NCBI RefSeq assembly: GCF_024139115.2
Contig: NC_085141.1
Coordinates: forward strand, 37,578,120 to 37,642,119
DNA from: Armigeres subalbatus
Taxonomy: Eukaryota; Arthropoda; Insecta; Diptera; Culicidae
Direction of reading: 5' to 3'
DNA length: 64,000 bases
Shown: in pieces, positions 46,460 to 57,078 of the stretch
How the letters are laid out: every line of letters starts with the position of its first letter
Position numbering within the stretch: the first letter of the stretch is position 1
The notes under the pieces: generated by a model
The model's database searches: none
What the model saw: only the letters and a program-made list of their open reading frames with translations
What the model was told of the DNA's origin: nothing
Program-made: the position numbers and the translations under genes

Positions 46460-47839
46460 TCAGTCGAACTATAATCTGTAAAAAATATGTTGTCATACAT
46501 AATTGCAATTATTTTTTTAATTTTTGATGTAGAAATTGTATTAATTATTAATCATTATTAAATTATTATTTGTGCTTTATCAAAACATCGAAACACTGCT
46601 CTTTAATAAGAATACTTTCATTCTTCAAAATAAGTTAAGGTGTGGCAAAGTTCAACTGAAAATTGCTTAATTTTTAACTCCAGAAAATACGTCGTGTCAA
46701 CGTACTTTACGCTAATGAAAAATGTTAATGAAATCGAGATTTTGTCATGCTACGATGTTGTATGGTAAGTGTTCTACTGGGGAATTTGTTTTATCTTCTG
46801 TCTGTTTTAGTTTGAGATATTCACACTCTAATAAACTTGCCGAAACGTCGGGCGATGCAGATATAAGATAGATTAAAAATCAGAAAATAAGAACTGCTGA
46901 TAAGTTCAGTGCACATTCTTAGAATCGATCAACAGATGATCGTTTGGTCAAATAACTCTGAATATGTTCTGCCAACTTAGCCGAAAAATGTTGTTGCGTA
47001 AAGATTATTCTCCCGTCCGCAAAAGTATCTAATAATATCAACAAAAGTCAGCTATGGCAATAATATACCATTATATTCTTGATGGCCTTATATGTACATT
47101 ATTATGTGTGTTATTTGAAAAGGAAATGTTACGTTTAAGAAAAAATGTTCCAAAATCACCCTTTCTCAGGCCACCAGAGTGTACTATTCTCTAAATGCCG
47201 CACAGCATTTCGTGCCATTTCAATTATTTCAGCCTTTAGAGTAAAATCAGCAGTGCTTCAAATCATTCGGAACCGTCAGTTTGAATATGAATTGAAACAG
47301 CAGCTGTTCTACATTAATTTTGTAGTTCAGGCAAAAAGTGTCATAATAAAAGATGGGAAGTTTGGAAAACCTAAATTTTCCACATTTTGATGAAAACATC
47401 TAACATTTCACGGAGGACAATGCCTTAGGCCCTAGGCGGACTAACCTACAATGTACTACGCGTCTCCACGCACTGTCCATACCAGAATGCTGATTTGCCG
47501 ATACGTGGTTCGTTGTTCCCAGCGCCATTGCCAGCTTGAAGGCGTTTTGGCTCATGAGTTTTCTGGCAATGCAATATCACCTCTTTTTTTGAAATGTGAA
47601 TATTTTCAATATGATTGGGATTTTCTACAATTTTCAAATTGCATTAGCTAGCTTTATTGTTTCACTGTCACATGAAGTAAAAATACCTTTGACAATCTTT
47701 ACAGCTAAGAAATTAAAGCTGTCTTTGCTTAGCTAGGCATATTGCCCTCCTTCCCTATGAATTATCTACGGATCAATCCACGTTGCAATTACGGCGCCTT
47801 TCCTGACCGCAATATAATTATTCCAATAAATTGGAAATT
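46460..47839. other. Spacer without supported gene
   Basis: Only the CCGAAACGTCGGGCGATGC sequence near 46,840 stands out. Frames at 47,145-47,390 and 47,446-47,651 have no domain and are not kept in the other copy. Confidence 0.45.
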
Positions 47840-48362
47840 AAAAAACCTAGATTAATCCACCTAGCGGTGATGATGCCTTCGTGCGGTAAAAAATAGTATT
47901 TCGCATTACTTAAACCCATCGTCCCATCCGGCCAATTTTCAATAAGAAATAATGAGACAAGATTCTGCGATTCCGCGAAATTGGTTTAGGTAAGTGCATT
48001 AAAAGTGAGCTAGACTTTTTACGCATTTTTATGAGAAAAGTATTTTGGCCATAATCGATCCGGCCAATTTTCAATAGGAAACAATGTAAGGTATATCGCG
48101 TCGAATGCAACCTATTGCGAGTAAATTGGCTGAGGGTAAGTGCAAAAAAAGTGAGCCAAACTTTTTGCTCTTTTGGTGCGAGCACAGCCACACCTATACG
48201 CACACACACACCCACGCACATACACACAGACATCACCTCAATTCGTCGAGCTGAGTTGATTGGCATATAACACTATGGGTTTCCGGGACTCCTATAAAAA
48301 GTTCATTTTTGGAGCGAACAGATAGCCTTTACGTATACTTAGTATACGAGAAAGTCAAAACA
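47840..48362. repeat. Dispersed mosquito-type repeat with CA microsatellite (copy B)
   Basis: Starts near ATTAATCCACCTAGCGGTGA and ends at TACTTAGTATACGAGAAAG. CCGGCCAATTTTCAATA appears twice (about 47,929 and 48,061), each followed by GAAA(T/C)AATG, so the block contains an internal duplication. The CA-rich tract is at 48,188-48,232. It matches 15,020-15,535. Confidence 0.55.
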
Positions 48363-51003
48363 TGAATAAAGCACTGCTTTGGAAACCAGTGAGCTTTTTC
48401 TATTTTGCTCCATATTCAAATTAGAATAGTGGTCGAAAATTTGAATGAAACAGAAGTAATATGATGTGTCTGATGAAATTTACTTTGAAGGAAATACTTA
48501 CCGTAAGATAAATTTAAAAGCAAAGAAAAAGAGATTGTTCCGTAAAATTTCGCAAATGATGGGTTTTTGAAGCAGGAATGTACCTACTATTGCCGAGAGA
48601 AACGGTCTTCCGATTTTTCATGACAGGAAAAAACAATCAAATCTTCTCAGTCATTGGGTAGTAAGCGAAACTATCATTGCAATGCCGAGTGATAAATCTC
48701 CTCCTAACAGCTGATTTAGTTGATGTCAAAAAGATCAACTGAATCGATACGGGCTGGTTATATCCGAACGGTTTCCAAATGGAACCGATTCTGCAACAAT
48801 AATCGGTGCCGGAGAGGATGAACGCACGGTAACACGAGTACCCTGGGGCAGTCAATCTCGCTGTTCAGTAGCCTGGCAGTTCCACTCGCTTTTCGACGGA
48901 AAATAACAGCAATGTGCTCGGGTCAGGTGCATGTCTGCGTTCGGTATTTTACCACGGTAGTTGCATCAGTTGGTTCAAAACAAATACCGAAACTGAGGCT
49001 GTTAACAGAATTGTGATGTTTGTATTGAATTTGTTAATAAAATTGTTATTAAACTGAAAGCGAATTTTATTTTCCAAATAAAAATGTGATTATATAAAAT
49101 TAAAATTCTCATTACATCTTACTTCATTTGCCAGGAATGCGAAGAAAAATCTGTCAAATTCGGGAACGGATTTGGGACTGGACAGGATAACGACATTGGA
49201 AACCAGCAGCACTTCGTGGCAAAGCCTTACGACGACGTAGCCTCCGCAAAGATATAAGGGAAATCAACCAAAACCTATCCTGGCAACCGGTTGAGGCGAT
49301 AGCACAGGATGAAGATCTTTCAGGTTGGCCCTTTGCACCACGAGCAGAACCTCTAAGTGAGAAGGTAAACGAGAGAAAAGTTGATGTGGGGATTCTATCA
49401 ACTTGGAGGAACAGCTGAGGGACTTCCTATGTAGGATTACTGTTCCAGGACTTCCTTTCACAGTTTGCTGTTTATCCTACTCAATACAAAGGAATGAAGC
49501 GCGAATAAGTATGTTTCTTATAATGATACTGAATGGAATGATGAGATGAGATTTTCTGCATTCCTATTGGATTCCTTCGACTTTTGCACTTTGGGATCTT
49601 CAAATCTGATTTCGAATAAAAATTCCGGAAAGATTTTTTGAGAATTTCAATCTTGATATAATTGTAGCTTGATAAGACTTCCGTTGGGAAAGCTAAGTGA
49701 ACAGATTTTCTGAATATAGAAATGGACTTTGATGTTTTGCTATATTTGAAATGTCGCAAATTGTTTTCGATAAATGTTTACTAGAAGTGGAATCGGTTTT
49801 GTATTAATCCGTATTCAGTTCAAGGTAATTCTGATATCTGAGATTAAAATGAAGACCAAAAGAATAACATAGGAACAGGCCATTGATATTATTAAAGATT
49901 TATGATGGCACCAAAAAATAAAATAAAAGTTTCAATTTTGAAAAGTCACAATAATTTTATTCGGAAAACGAAAAATCCATTAAGAATTCAGAAGTTTGGA
50001 TGAGACTCTCGAATATGTTAAACTAATTAAAACAGGTGGATAAATCGAACTTTTTTTTGCACATCATCATTTTTCGACAAAACGTCACTACGGAAAAGCC
50101 ATACTGCTCATGTGAGCGCCATAAACCAATCACACTCAATTTTCTCGACCGCTTATACGACCGAGCGCTGTATTATTTCCATTCTGCTCTAAAAAGTATC
50201 AAATCCAGCTTCCACCATCGCCATCGATGCACCAGGCGCTAGAGGAACCTCCCGAGAAGTATCGGCTTGGATGCATAAAATATTGAGCTGCAGCTTTGTG
50301 CAGTGCAATAATCGCCATTTTTTTGCAACCATTGCAGTTGTTTTTGCTGCATGCTACCCGCACACCCCTTGTCGTTGTTCATGCTTGAACGCCAGAGTGG
50401 AAAACATCATAAATACCTAGAAGGGGGAAATTTTCATTTTGCCCCGTTCGTTCTATCAGGAATGAAGCTTGATTTTGCTCGTTCAAGTTAATTGAAAGTT
50501 GTTTCCAGACGGAATTGAATTCGATTTTTATTTTTGATTTCAACAACACCCCAGTGCGAGGGAATCTTTCTATCGATGCCTGTTGATGTTGTTGAAATGC
50601 AGTGATATGAAATAACCCTACCCGTTTGTTTGAGACAGAAATTTTGTTTCTAAAGATCTGGATTTCAAAATCTTCCGGAACTTATATCAATGTTATTTCA
50701 GATATCATAAAACTAAACCTAAATTCCAAGTCTGTTATATTATGATAATTTAAGGATCGCTAGTATTTAGCACGTGAGATTGTATAAAAAAGTCCCAAAT
50801 TAGTAACAGAATGACCCACACCAATGCGGTATATATGAAAATCTATGATATTTAGTCCATCAGTCTGTAGTATGGAAACGGTTAGGGTTGTAGATGTTAT
50901 TGTGCAATAGTGGCATTGAATAGTAGTTCAATTTTTTTGTTTATATTCAAATGCGGACTCTTGCTATAAAAATATTACGTTAAATTAGATTTATTCGATT
51001 TTT
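48363..51003. other. Spacer with weak exon-like stretch (copy B)
   Basis: At 49,137-49,410 two adjacent frames look protein-like (EEKSVKFGNGFGTGQDNDIG, then LSWQPVEAIAQDEDLSGWPF), but they are in different frames and A does not support either one. I recognise no domain. A plus frame at 50,036-50,242 is a fragment of the A frame at 17,143. The rest is AT-rich. Confidence 0.4.
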
Positions 51004-51202
51004 ATTATAGATAGTGGAATATATAGATTAGCGAAGATAAATCCTCTGTCTCCAAACGAACTGTCAAACGTGTTCTCCAAACGAGCATGACATCACGATC
51101 TCAATGAAATGTTAAGGGCTGTGACGTCATATGCGCGCGTGCTCGGTCAAAAAATCGACTCAGCCATGCTTTCGCTCATCTATAGATTCTACTATCTATA
51201 AT
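51004..51202. mobile_element. ~200-bp hairpin MITE (copy B)
   Basis: ATTATAGATAGTGGAATATA with TAGATTAGCGAA at the left pairs with TTCGCTCATCTATAGATTC and TACTATCTATAAT at the right. The interior has CATGACATCA and TGTGACGTCATATG parts. It is the same insertion as 18,066-18,256 and is non-coding. Confidence 0.75.
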
Positions 51203-51789
51203 TTTTATGTAATAGTTTTTCCTGGGTTTGCTGAAGTTGAAGTGACATCTGAATATCGCGAAGAGCCATCAGACATCAAGTGTTAAACGCCGTCGCTATA
51301 GCAAGAGTGGGAAGTTGCATTCAACAAATATTAAATGCATCATATCAATTACTTGCGTTGCTGTTTTCCTATCAGTTCTTCCGTACGCAGAATTGTAGCT
51401 GTCATTATGTATTTTATTTGAATTCTCCAATTAAGTAAATTTCATGGTTTCCTCTCCTCCACCAAGTTATATCAACATCAAATAAAAAAAATCATGTATG
51501 CTAGCTGCCATTCAGCTAGCAAGCCACGTTTATCTTGTTTTCTGGAATTGCAAAAATAAAAACATGAACATGAATTAAATTGTATTCCACAATTCGCACT
51601 CGTTGAACAACAAAGTATCTATTCCCAGAATTGGATAGCATCAAGACAGTATCCTACTGTTATTGGCAACGCATTTTTTTTATGAGTTACGGGATAGCGG
51701 CCTAAACGTTTAAAAAAAAGCAGCACAACTGGGTTGAGAAACAAATACGGGAAGGCACTGTATCTTCACGGTTTTTTTGCTGTGATAAA

Positions 51790-52189
51790 ACTTTTCAGAA
51801 CCAAATCCTAAACCACACCGCGGTGAGATTACCAGCTTCCAAAAATGTTTCTCTATCATCGCATGGAGGCATGTTTTCCGACGAAGCCAGCAATCTCCAA
51901 TTGCGGGAAGCCGGATAACAATGGAACTAAACATCATCGGTTGGACAATCAGTAACCACACCAACAGACAGATAGCGATTTGTAATTAAAATTTCTGCGT
52001 CGCCAGCAGGAACTACGGAATTCGGTTATTTGCGCTATCCTGTGCCGGTCATCCCCGGTGAGATTTGAACGAAAATAAAATTTAATCACATTATTTCTAG
52101 CTGGCCAAACTTGGGCACAGATCGATGTCGTTTCACGGAACAAACAACCCACCATTGGGATCGGAATATGGGGAAGACAAAACTGGAGG
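51790..52189 (+). pseudogene. Possible spliced exons of an unrecognised protein (copy B)
   Basis: Counterpart of 18,849-19,222. B is broken in the first part but better in the second. A stretch SASPAGTTEFGYLRYPVPV runs to a donor CCCCG|GTGAG at 52,057. The acceptor TTTCTAG at 52,100 continues the same frame as AGQTWAQIDVVSRNKQPTIG and then an IWG...NWR segment to a donor-like GG|GTGTGTG near 52,189. Joining across the 43-base intervening segment restores a frame, while reading through meets a stop at once. An in-frame TAG upstream is shared with A. Such a short intron is unusual, so a short insertion or a pseudogene is also possible. Family unknown. Confidence 0.38.
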
Positions 52190-52429
52190 GTGTGTGATTG
52201 GTTTAAAAGATTTTCATCGCTTGATTGAGCTTTGGTTCAATTTAGGTGTAGTTCAGTGCATTCGTTTATGTTTTGGATATTTCTAGAAGAATATTTGACT
52301 CTTGATTAAAAAGCATAGAATGAAAAAAACACGAAAGATGGAAACCTTCGAAGCAAGAAGCTTTTCAACTTCAAACTTTTATTGTTGAGCGAAAAGAAAA
52401 TCAAAATCCTTCTCTCTTAAGGTTTTATG

Positions 52430-53110
52430 TCATCGAATTGTTGAAATTCTAAAAAAATCCCACAGAAATTGAAGGAACATCCGAGGAAATTCATAAAATG
52501 TTCTGTATGAAAACTAAAAAGAATTTCTCGTGGAAATTCAAAACAAATTCTCATAGAAATACAGAAGAATTTCCCACTCGTGGAAATTCCGATGAATAAA
52601 ATCTGAATTTCGGAAGATTTTTTTCGTGGAATTTTAAAGGATTTTATCATAAAAAATCGAAAAAAAAAAACTATTGTATATAACTCGAAAGCTATAGTGA
52701 TGCTGTCCAGGCAGCGAAATAAGATTTTCATGAACAATTAGTAATTTTCCATAAAAAATAGCAAATTACCAATAAAGAAATCAGCATTTGTGAATATGCA
52801 ATAAACAAATATAAAATTTCCACAAATAATGCAAAATTTCCATGAAAAATTGAAAATTTCCCACAAAACAAAAATAATTTGGAACTTTTAAAAATGGTAA
52901 TTATAAAAGAAGATTTTTCCATAAAAAAATCAAAATGTTCCACGGAAAAATATATAATTTTGCTTTTAATAGTGCTTAATTATTTTTCTTTTGATGAAAT
53001 TTTTTAAATGTTTATGGATGTTTCAGATTTGTTTATTGCTCACACCCTGATTTCTTTATTGGCAATTTTCCTATTTTTTAATAAAAATTTCTAATTTTTC
53101 AGGTTTATTC
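52430..53110. repeat. Degenerate GGAAATTC/AATTTCC-rich DNA (copy B)
   Basis: Short units such as TCGTGGAAATTC, ATAGAAATACAGAAGAATTTC and AATTTCCATGAAAAATTG recur on both strands up to the left flank of the long-TIR transposon. It is extremely AT-rich and not coding. Confidence 0.55.
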
Positions 53111-53940
53111 TAAGGTTTATTGTTTGTAAATGTAAAAATATTGCCAAAAGAGCGATTCCAAGCAACAGCATCAAAATTTAGGAAAATTTTTAATTCATGA
53201 TTTTCTATTGAGTTGAAACTTTGCACAGTTTTTCAATTTCATCTAAATCGTCATTTTCGATATCAAATCTTCATATTGAGTCACGACTAACTTTTCAAAA
53301 GGGTGTATGTGAAAATGGTTCAAAAATATTTAAAAAGCTGCACAGCAAAACGGAATGTTCGATTGTTATGATTTTTCAGCAACGTTAGACAACTAAATGG
53401 TGATTCTTAAGAAAATGTGCACAGTAAAAAAATAATTTTTTGCCTTTAAAATATCATTTTTGTCACAAAACTCAAATATCTCAAAACCCTATCTTTTTCG
53501 AACGTAATTTTTTAGGGAAAACGGTCCATTATATTAGCTATCTACCATAAAATTTGGTGATGGTAAACTAATAAACAAAAAGTTATGACATTTCAAACAT
53601 TTCACAATTTTCATATATAGTAAACAAAAAAATTTCCGTGTATTTTTTTTTTCAAGAATCGCAGTTTGATGCTGATTTTATTGTTAAGGGCCTTGCGTGA
53701 GTTAAACAAGTTGTTTGTATGATATTCCATATTTATGTATTCATCGATATTATGTATATTATATGTATAAATATTATATGTATAAATAAATAAAAATGAA
53801 TTAATATTATCCTAAGTATTAAATTAAATGTGGCAGTTGTTATTGTTGTTACAATGTTGTTATGAAAAATCTAAGAGTTTTGGGTTTGAATTTTGGTATG
53901 GGTTATGATATCATGAAAACAGTTTATTAATACTTATTTT

Positions 53941-56088
53941 TTATTTATTTTTATTCAAATTTTTTAAAATATCGAACACTTTTGAATAATTATCAGCACA
54001 GTTTGAGTAAAACTTTAATTTTATTTTTATTATTTTTATTTTATTTTCCGACAATGGAACGAAACAGTGAAATTTTTGGGTTCCTTGGATCGTTTTCGCG
54101 TTATTAAATTGCTCGCTGAGCTCTGAAGCCTTTATTTCGTACTCTTCAGTAGTAGTAAAACAAAATGATAGTTTGGTTAAATCTTTTTTCTTTTCTACGA
54201 TTTGCCCAATCAAAAGTTCTTTCTGCAGTTTTAATTGGATGCTCACGTTCTTTGGCTAAACTTGCTCTTGTGGCCATGCGCTTTATTGTTCCTCCAATAG
54301 CATCACAAGGACCTTTGCCATGTGATGTAGCAAAAATGCCATTCTGCATCAATTCCGTACATTGATTTAAATTGACATAGGCTCGAAAAAATTTTTACGA
54401 TTTTTTGCAAATGCGACGCTGCTCCATCAGACATGAAATATATCTTTTGACTTCTTTATGCTTATCAACGCGTAAAAAGGTAATCATTTTTCAATGAACA
54501 AGTTTACGGATACTGAATCGTGTCTTAAATCTTCGGAAATTATAATAAAACTTATGTTCAATTTGCGTACTTCCATTAAAATAAATAACGAATGGATGAA
54601 TTGTAGCTTGTTGTACGTTCCAGTGATGGGACTGCACTTCATCTTGCAATACAAAGCTGTAATTTTCAGAAAAATCACAAATGACTAAAAATTCACCATT
54701 TTGTAATGTATTTTTCGTATTTTTTAAAAAGCTGGATTGTTCTGTTTTAATGAAATGAGGGATTAAACTTTCTAATTTCAAGCAAAAATATGACACAAAC
54801 TCATCTACAGGTTTTACAATAGTTTCTATGTCACACCTATCCGTGGTCACCCATTGCTCAAATGATAACTGATCAATATATTTTTCTTCAAACTCAGCGA
54901 ATAAAAGTATTTTCCAATGATGAAGAATCTGGACAATCCGAACAAGATCGTAGATAGCAATTTGATGTTGTATTTTCACACAAAAGACTACCAGTTAACA
55001 TTTTAATATCCTTTGTTAAATTGATTCTTTTCAAACTATGTAAAATAAGATTAATATTCTCATGGTTGTGCACATACACACATTATGTGTTCCTGAATTG
55101 GAAAGAAGCTTAAATTGCCTTTGGGGAAGGCTTGCAAATGAGGAAAAACCTATTTTAATATTATCGTGAATTTCCTTGAAGCGTGTGTACGCTTCTTTCA
55201 AAGTCGTCATCATTAATCGTTTTTGGATTGCTTGACGCTTTCCATCTTTTTTTACTGATACATAATCTTTTTGACCAGGCATAGCTCGACTTACTTCATC
55301 ATCTTCAAAATATTGAACTACTATTTCTTTTGTCTCATCTGTTAATGCAGTACTAGACCTAGTATTTTTGGTTGAAAGACAGTTATTCTTCAATTGTTTT
55401 GCCTCTTTTACTGTATTTCTATTGGTTTTGAACTCATCAATGGCATCCTGAATAGACCACGAACTTGGCAGCATCGACAAAATCAATAATTTTTCTTTCC
55501 TTGTCGTGGCTGCATTCGAGAACCTTTCCTTCATATTTATAATTACCTCATCGTAGTCTGTATTTTCCACATCATCAGGTCCTAATTTGAAGAGGTTTCT
55601 TCGTACAGCTTCGTTTATTTCACGGTATTTTTTCTCCGGTAATAAACGTAGTCCATCTTACTCCATTTAATCGAGTCACTTTTATCCCAGCTATGCCCCT
55701 CGTTAAAGCGTTCGATGTTGACCTTTTGGATACACTCATCTTCCGATTGATTTGTTGAAACAGATTTCGCTGATGGTACGGTGGCAAGGCTCTCAGCACT
55801 TAATACTTCTGGTAATTCCTCAGTTGTTGTCGATACATCTGGCAATTCCTCAGTTGCTGTCGTTTTCGAACTTCCTGCGCTATGCTCAACCGATGATATA
55901 CAGATTGCTCTTTTGTCAACGTTTAGACGGCAGGACGTGCAAATGCGTAAATTTGTATTCAATGTGGACATTGGAGCATAACCAGTCGCTTTCAGTTTAT
56001 CTATGGTGCTTTCGGTGAGATTTCGTAACTCTTTTGAACACTTTTTTCCATCAAACGGCCTACAACAGTTGAGAAAGCGGCTACTCAT
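53941..56088 (-). CDS. Putative DDE transposase with N-terminal Cys-rich module (copy B)
   Basis: From the ATG at 56,088 about 715 codons run to 53,941, with frame breaks. Order: Cys-rich N-terminus (C8, C9, C17, C50, C53; FLNCCRPFDG and RICTSCR); Thr/Glu-rich linker; a segment fitting a helix-turn-helix (SIQDAIDEFKTNRNTVKEA, about 55,450); DDEVSRAMPGQKDYVSVKK (about 55,300); SGTHNVCMCTT (about 55,080); VICDFSENYSFVLQDE with Asp near 54,675; YFMSDGAAS with Asp near 54,427; AEWHF with Glu near 54,343; then HGKGPCDAIGGTIKRMATRA; and a C-terminus ending CFVP plus a Lys-rich tail. The Asp, Asp and Glu are spaced like an RNase H-fold catalytic triad, about 83 and 28 residues apart. I recall similar long uncharacterised proteins from Hydra and arthropods, but I cannot name the superfamily (Sola or Kolobok are guesses). 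Breaks sit at homopolymers and may be read errors. Confidence 0.72.
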
Positions 56089-56148
56089 GTTGTTCGTAAT
56101 ATTTCAATAAACAAAATCACTTTTAAGTTTTTACTGACTAGTTTGGTG

Positions 56149-56505
56149 TCATTTGTTGACTGAAGAAAAAATTACTATAAGATCTTTTAACAACCTTAGT
56201 AGTAGTAATTTTTTTTGCTTTTCGTGAGCATTGTCATGGTATGTACCTATCATGCATTTGTTGTTGTTGAAGATACCTGTTTCCTCCTGATCATAAAGTC
56301 TATTCTCTAAGAGGTATATTTTTTGCAGGTAAACTATAGACGTACACGTGTATATAAATCTTTGATTTTGCAGCTTTTGTCTTAAAAATAACATTTCTGA
56401 TATGTTTCTATCAACGTTATTATCAACAGGTTTCAACACTATTAAAAGAATTTTTCGCCAGTCACGTGCAATGAAAATTATGACACTATCAATACTTTTG
56501 ATCAC
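56149..56505 (-). other. 118-residue frame upstream of the transposase
   Basis: An open frame between the transposase start and the right TIR, in the same direction. It is rich in Ile, Lys and Asn, has no motif that I recognise, and copy A (22,970-23,330) does not keep it as one frame. It could be a 5' exon or just AT-rich leader sequence; the latter is more likely. Confidence 0.2.
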
Positions 56506-57078
56506 AACACTGGCACTGGATCGTGTCTAAGTTTCTTATAGATGCTATGAATAATTAAATCAAAAATATCATGAAAACAACATGTTTAAATCACGTCCCT
56601 TAACAATAAAAATCTGCATCAAACTGCAATTCTCGAAATAACTAACACAGAAAAAAATTTTTTTACTAAATGTGAAAAATTGTGAAATGTTTGAAATGTC
56701 ATAACTTTTTTGTTTATTAGTTTACCATCACCAAATTTTATGGTAGATAGCTAATATAATGGACCGTTTTCCCTAAAAAATTACGTTCGAAAAAAGATAG
56801 GGTTTTGAGATATTTGAGTTTTGTGACAAAATGATATTTTTAAAGGCAAAAAATTTTTTTTTACTGTGCACATTTTCTTAAGAATCACCATTTAGTTGTC
56901 TAACTTTGCTGAAAAAATCATAACAATCGAACATTCCGTTTTTGCTGTGCAGCTTTTTAAATATTTTTGAACCATTTTCACATACACCCTTTTGAAAAGT
57001 TAGTCGTGACTCAATATGAAGATTTGATATCGAAAAATGACGATTTAGATGAAATTGAAAAGCTGTGCAGAGTTTCAA

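Larger units (their letters stand above)
53213..57078 (-). mobile_element. 3.87-kb DNA transposon with ~500-bp terminal inverted repeats (copy B)
   Basis: The left TIR (53,213-~53,715) and right TIR (~56,574-57,078) are inverted copies along almost their full length. Both begin TTGAAACT(T/C)TGCACAG when read inward, then share TCAATTTCATCTAAATCGTC, ACTTTTCAAAAGGGTGTATG, CCCTATCTTTTTCGAACG, TGACATTTCAAACATTTCAC and TGTTAAGG as the last common landmark. Outside TTGAAACT the flanks differ (TCTATTGAG versus ATATTTTCG), which sets the ends. I find no obvious target-site duplication. The interior encodes one minus-strand transposase. Both TIR halves are retained, so the element was probably mobile in the recent past. 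Confidence 0.88.

Noticed and set aside
46330..46460. Hammerhead ribozyme in the CCGACGTTTCG hairpin
   Set aside because: The GAAAC-like part is present, but no CTGATGA core could be found nearby.
53205..53216. Target-site duplication of the long-TIR transposon
   Set aside because: The flanks TCTATTGAG and ATATTTTCG share no convincing short direct repeat next to the TIR ends.
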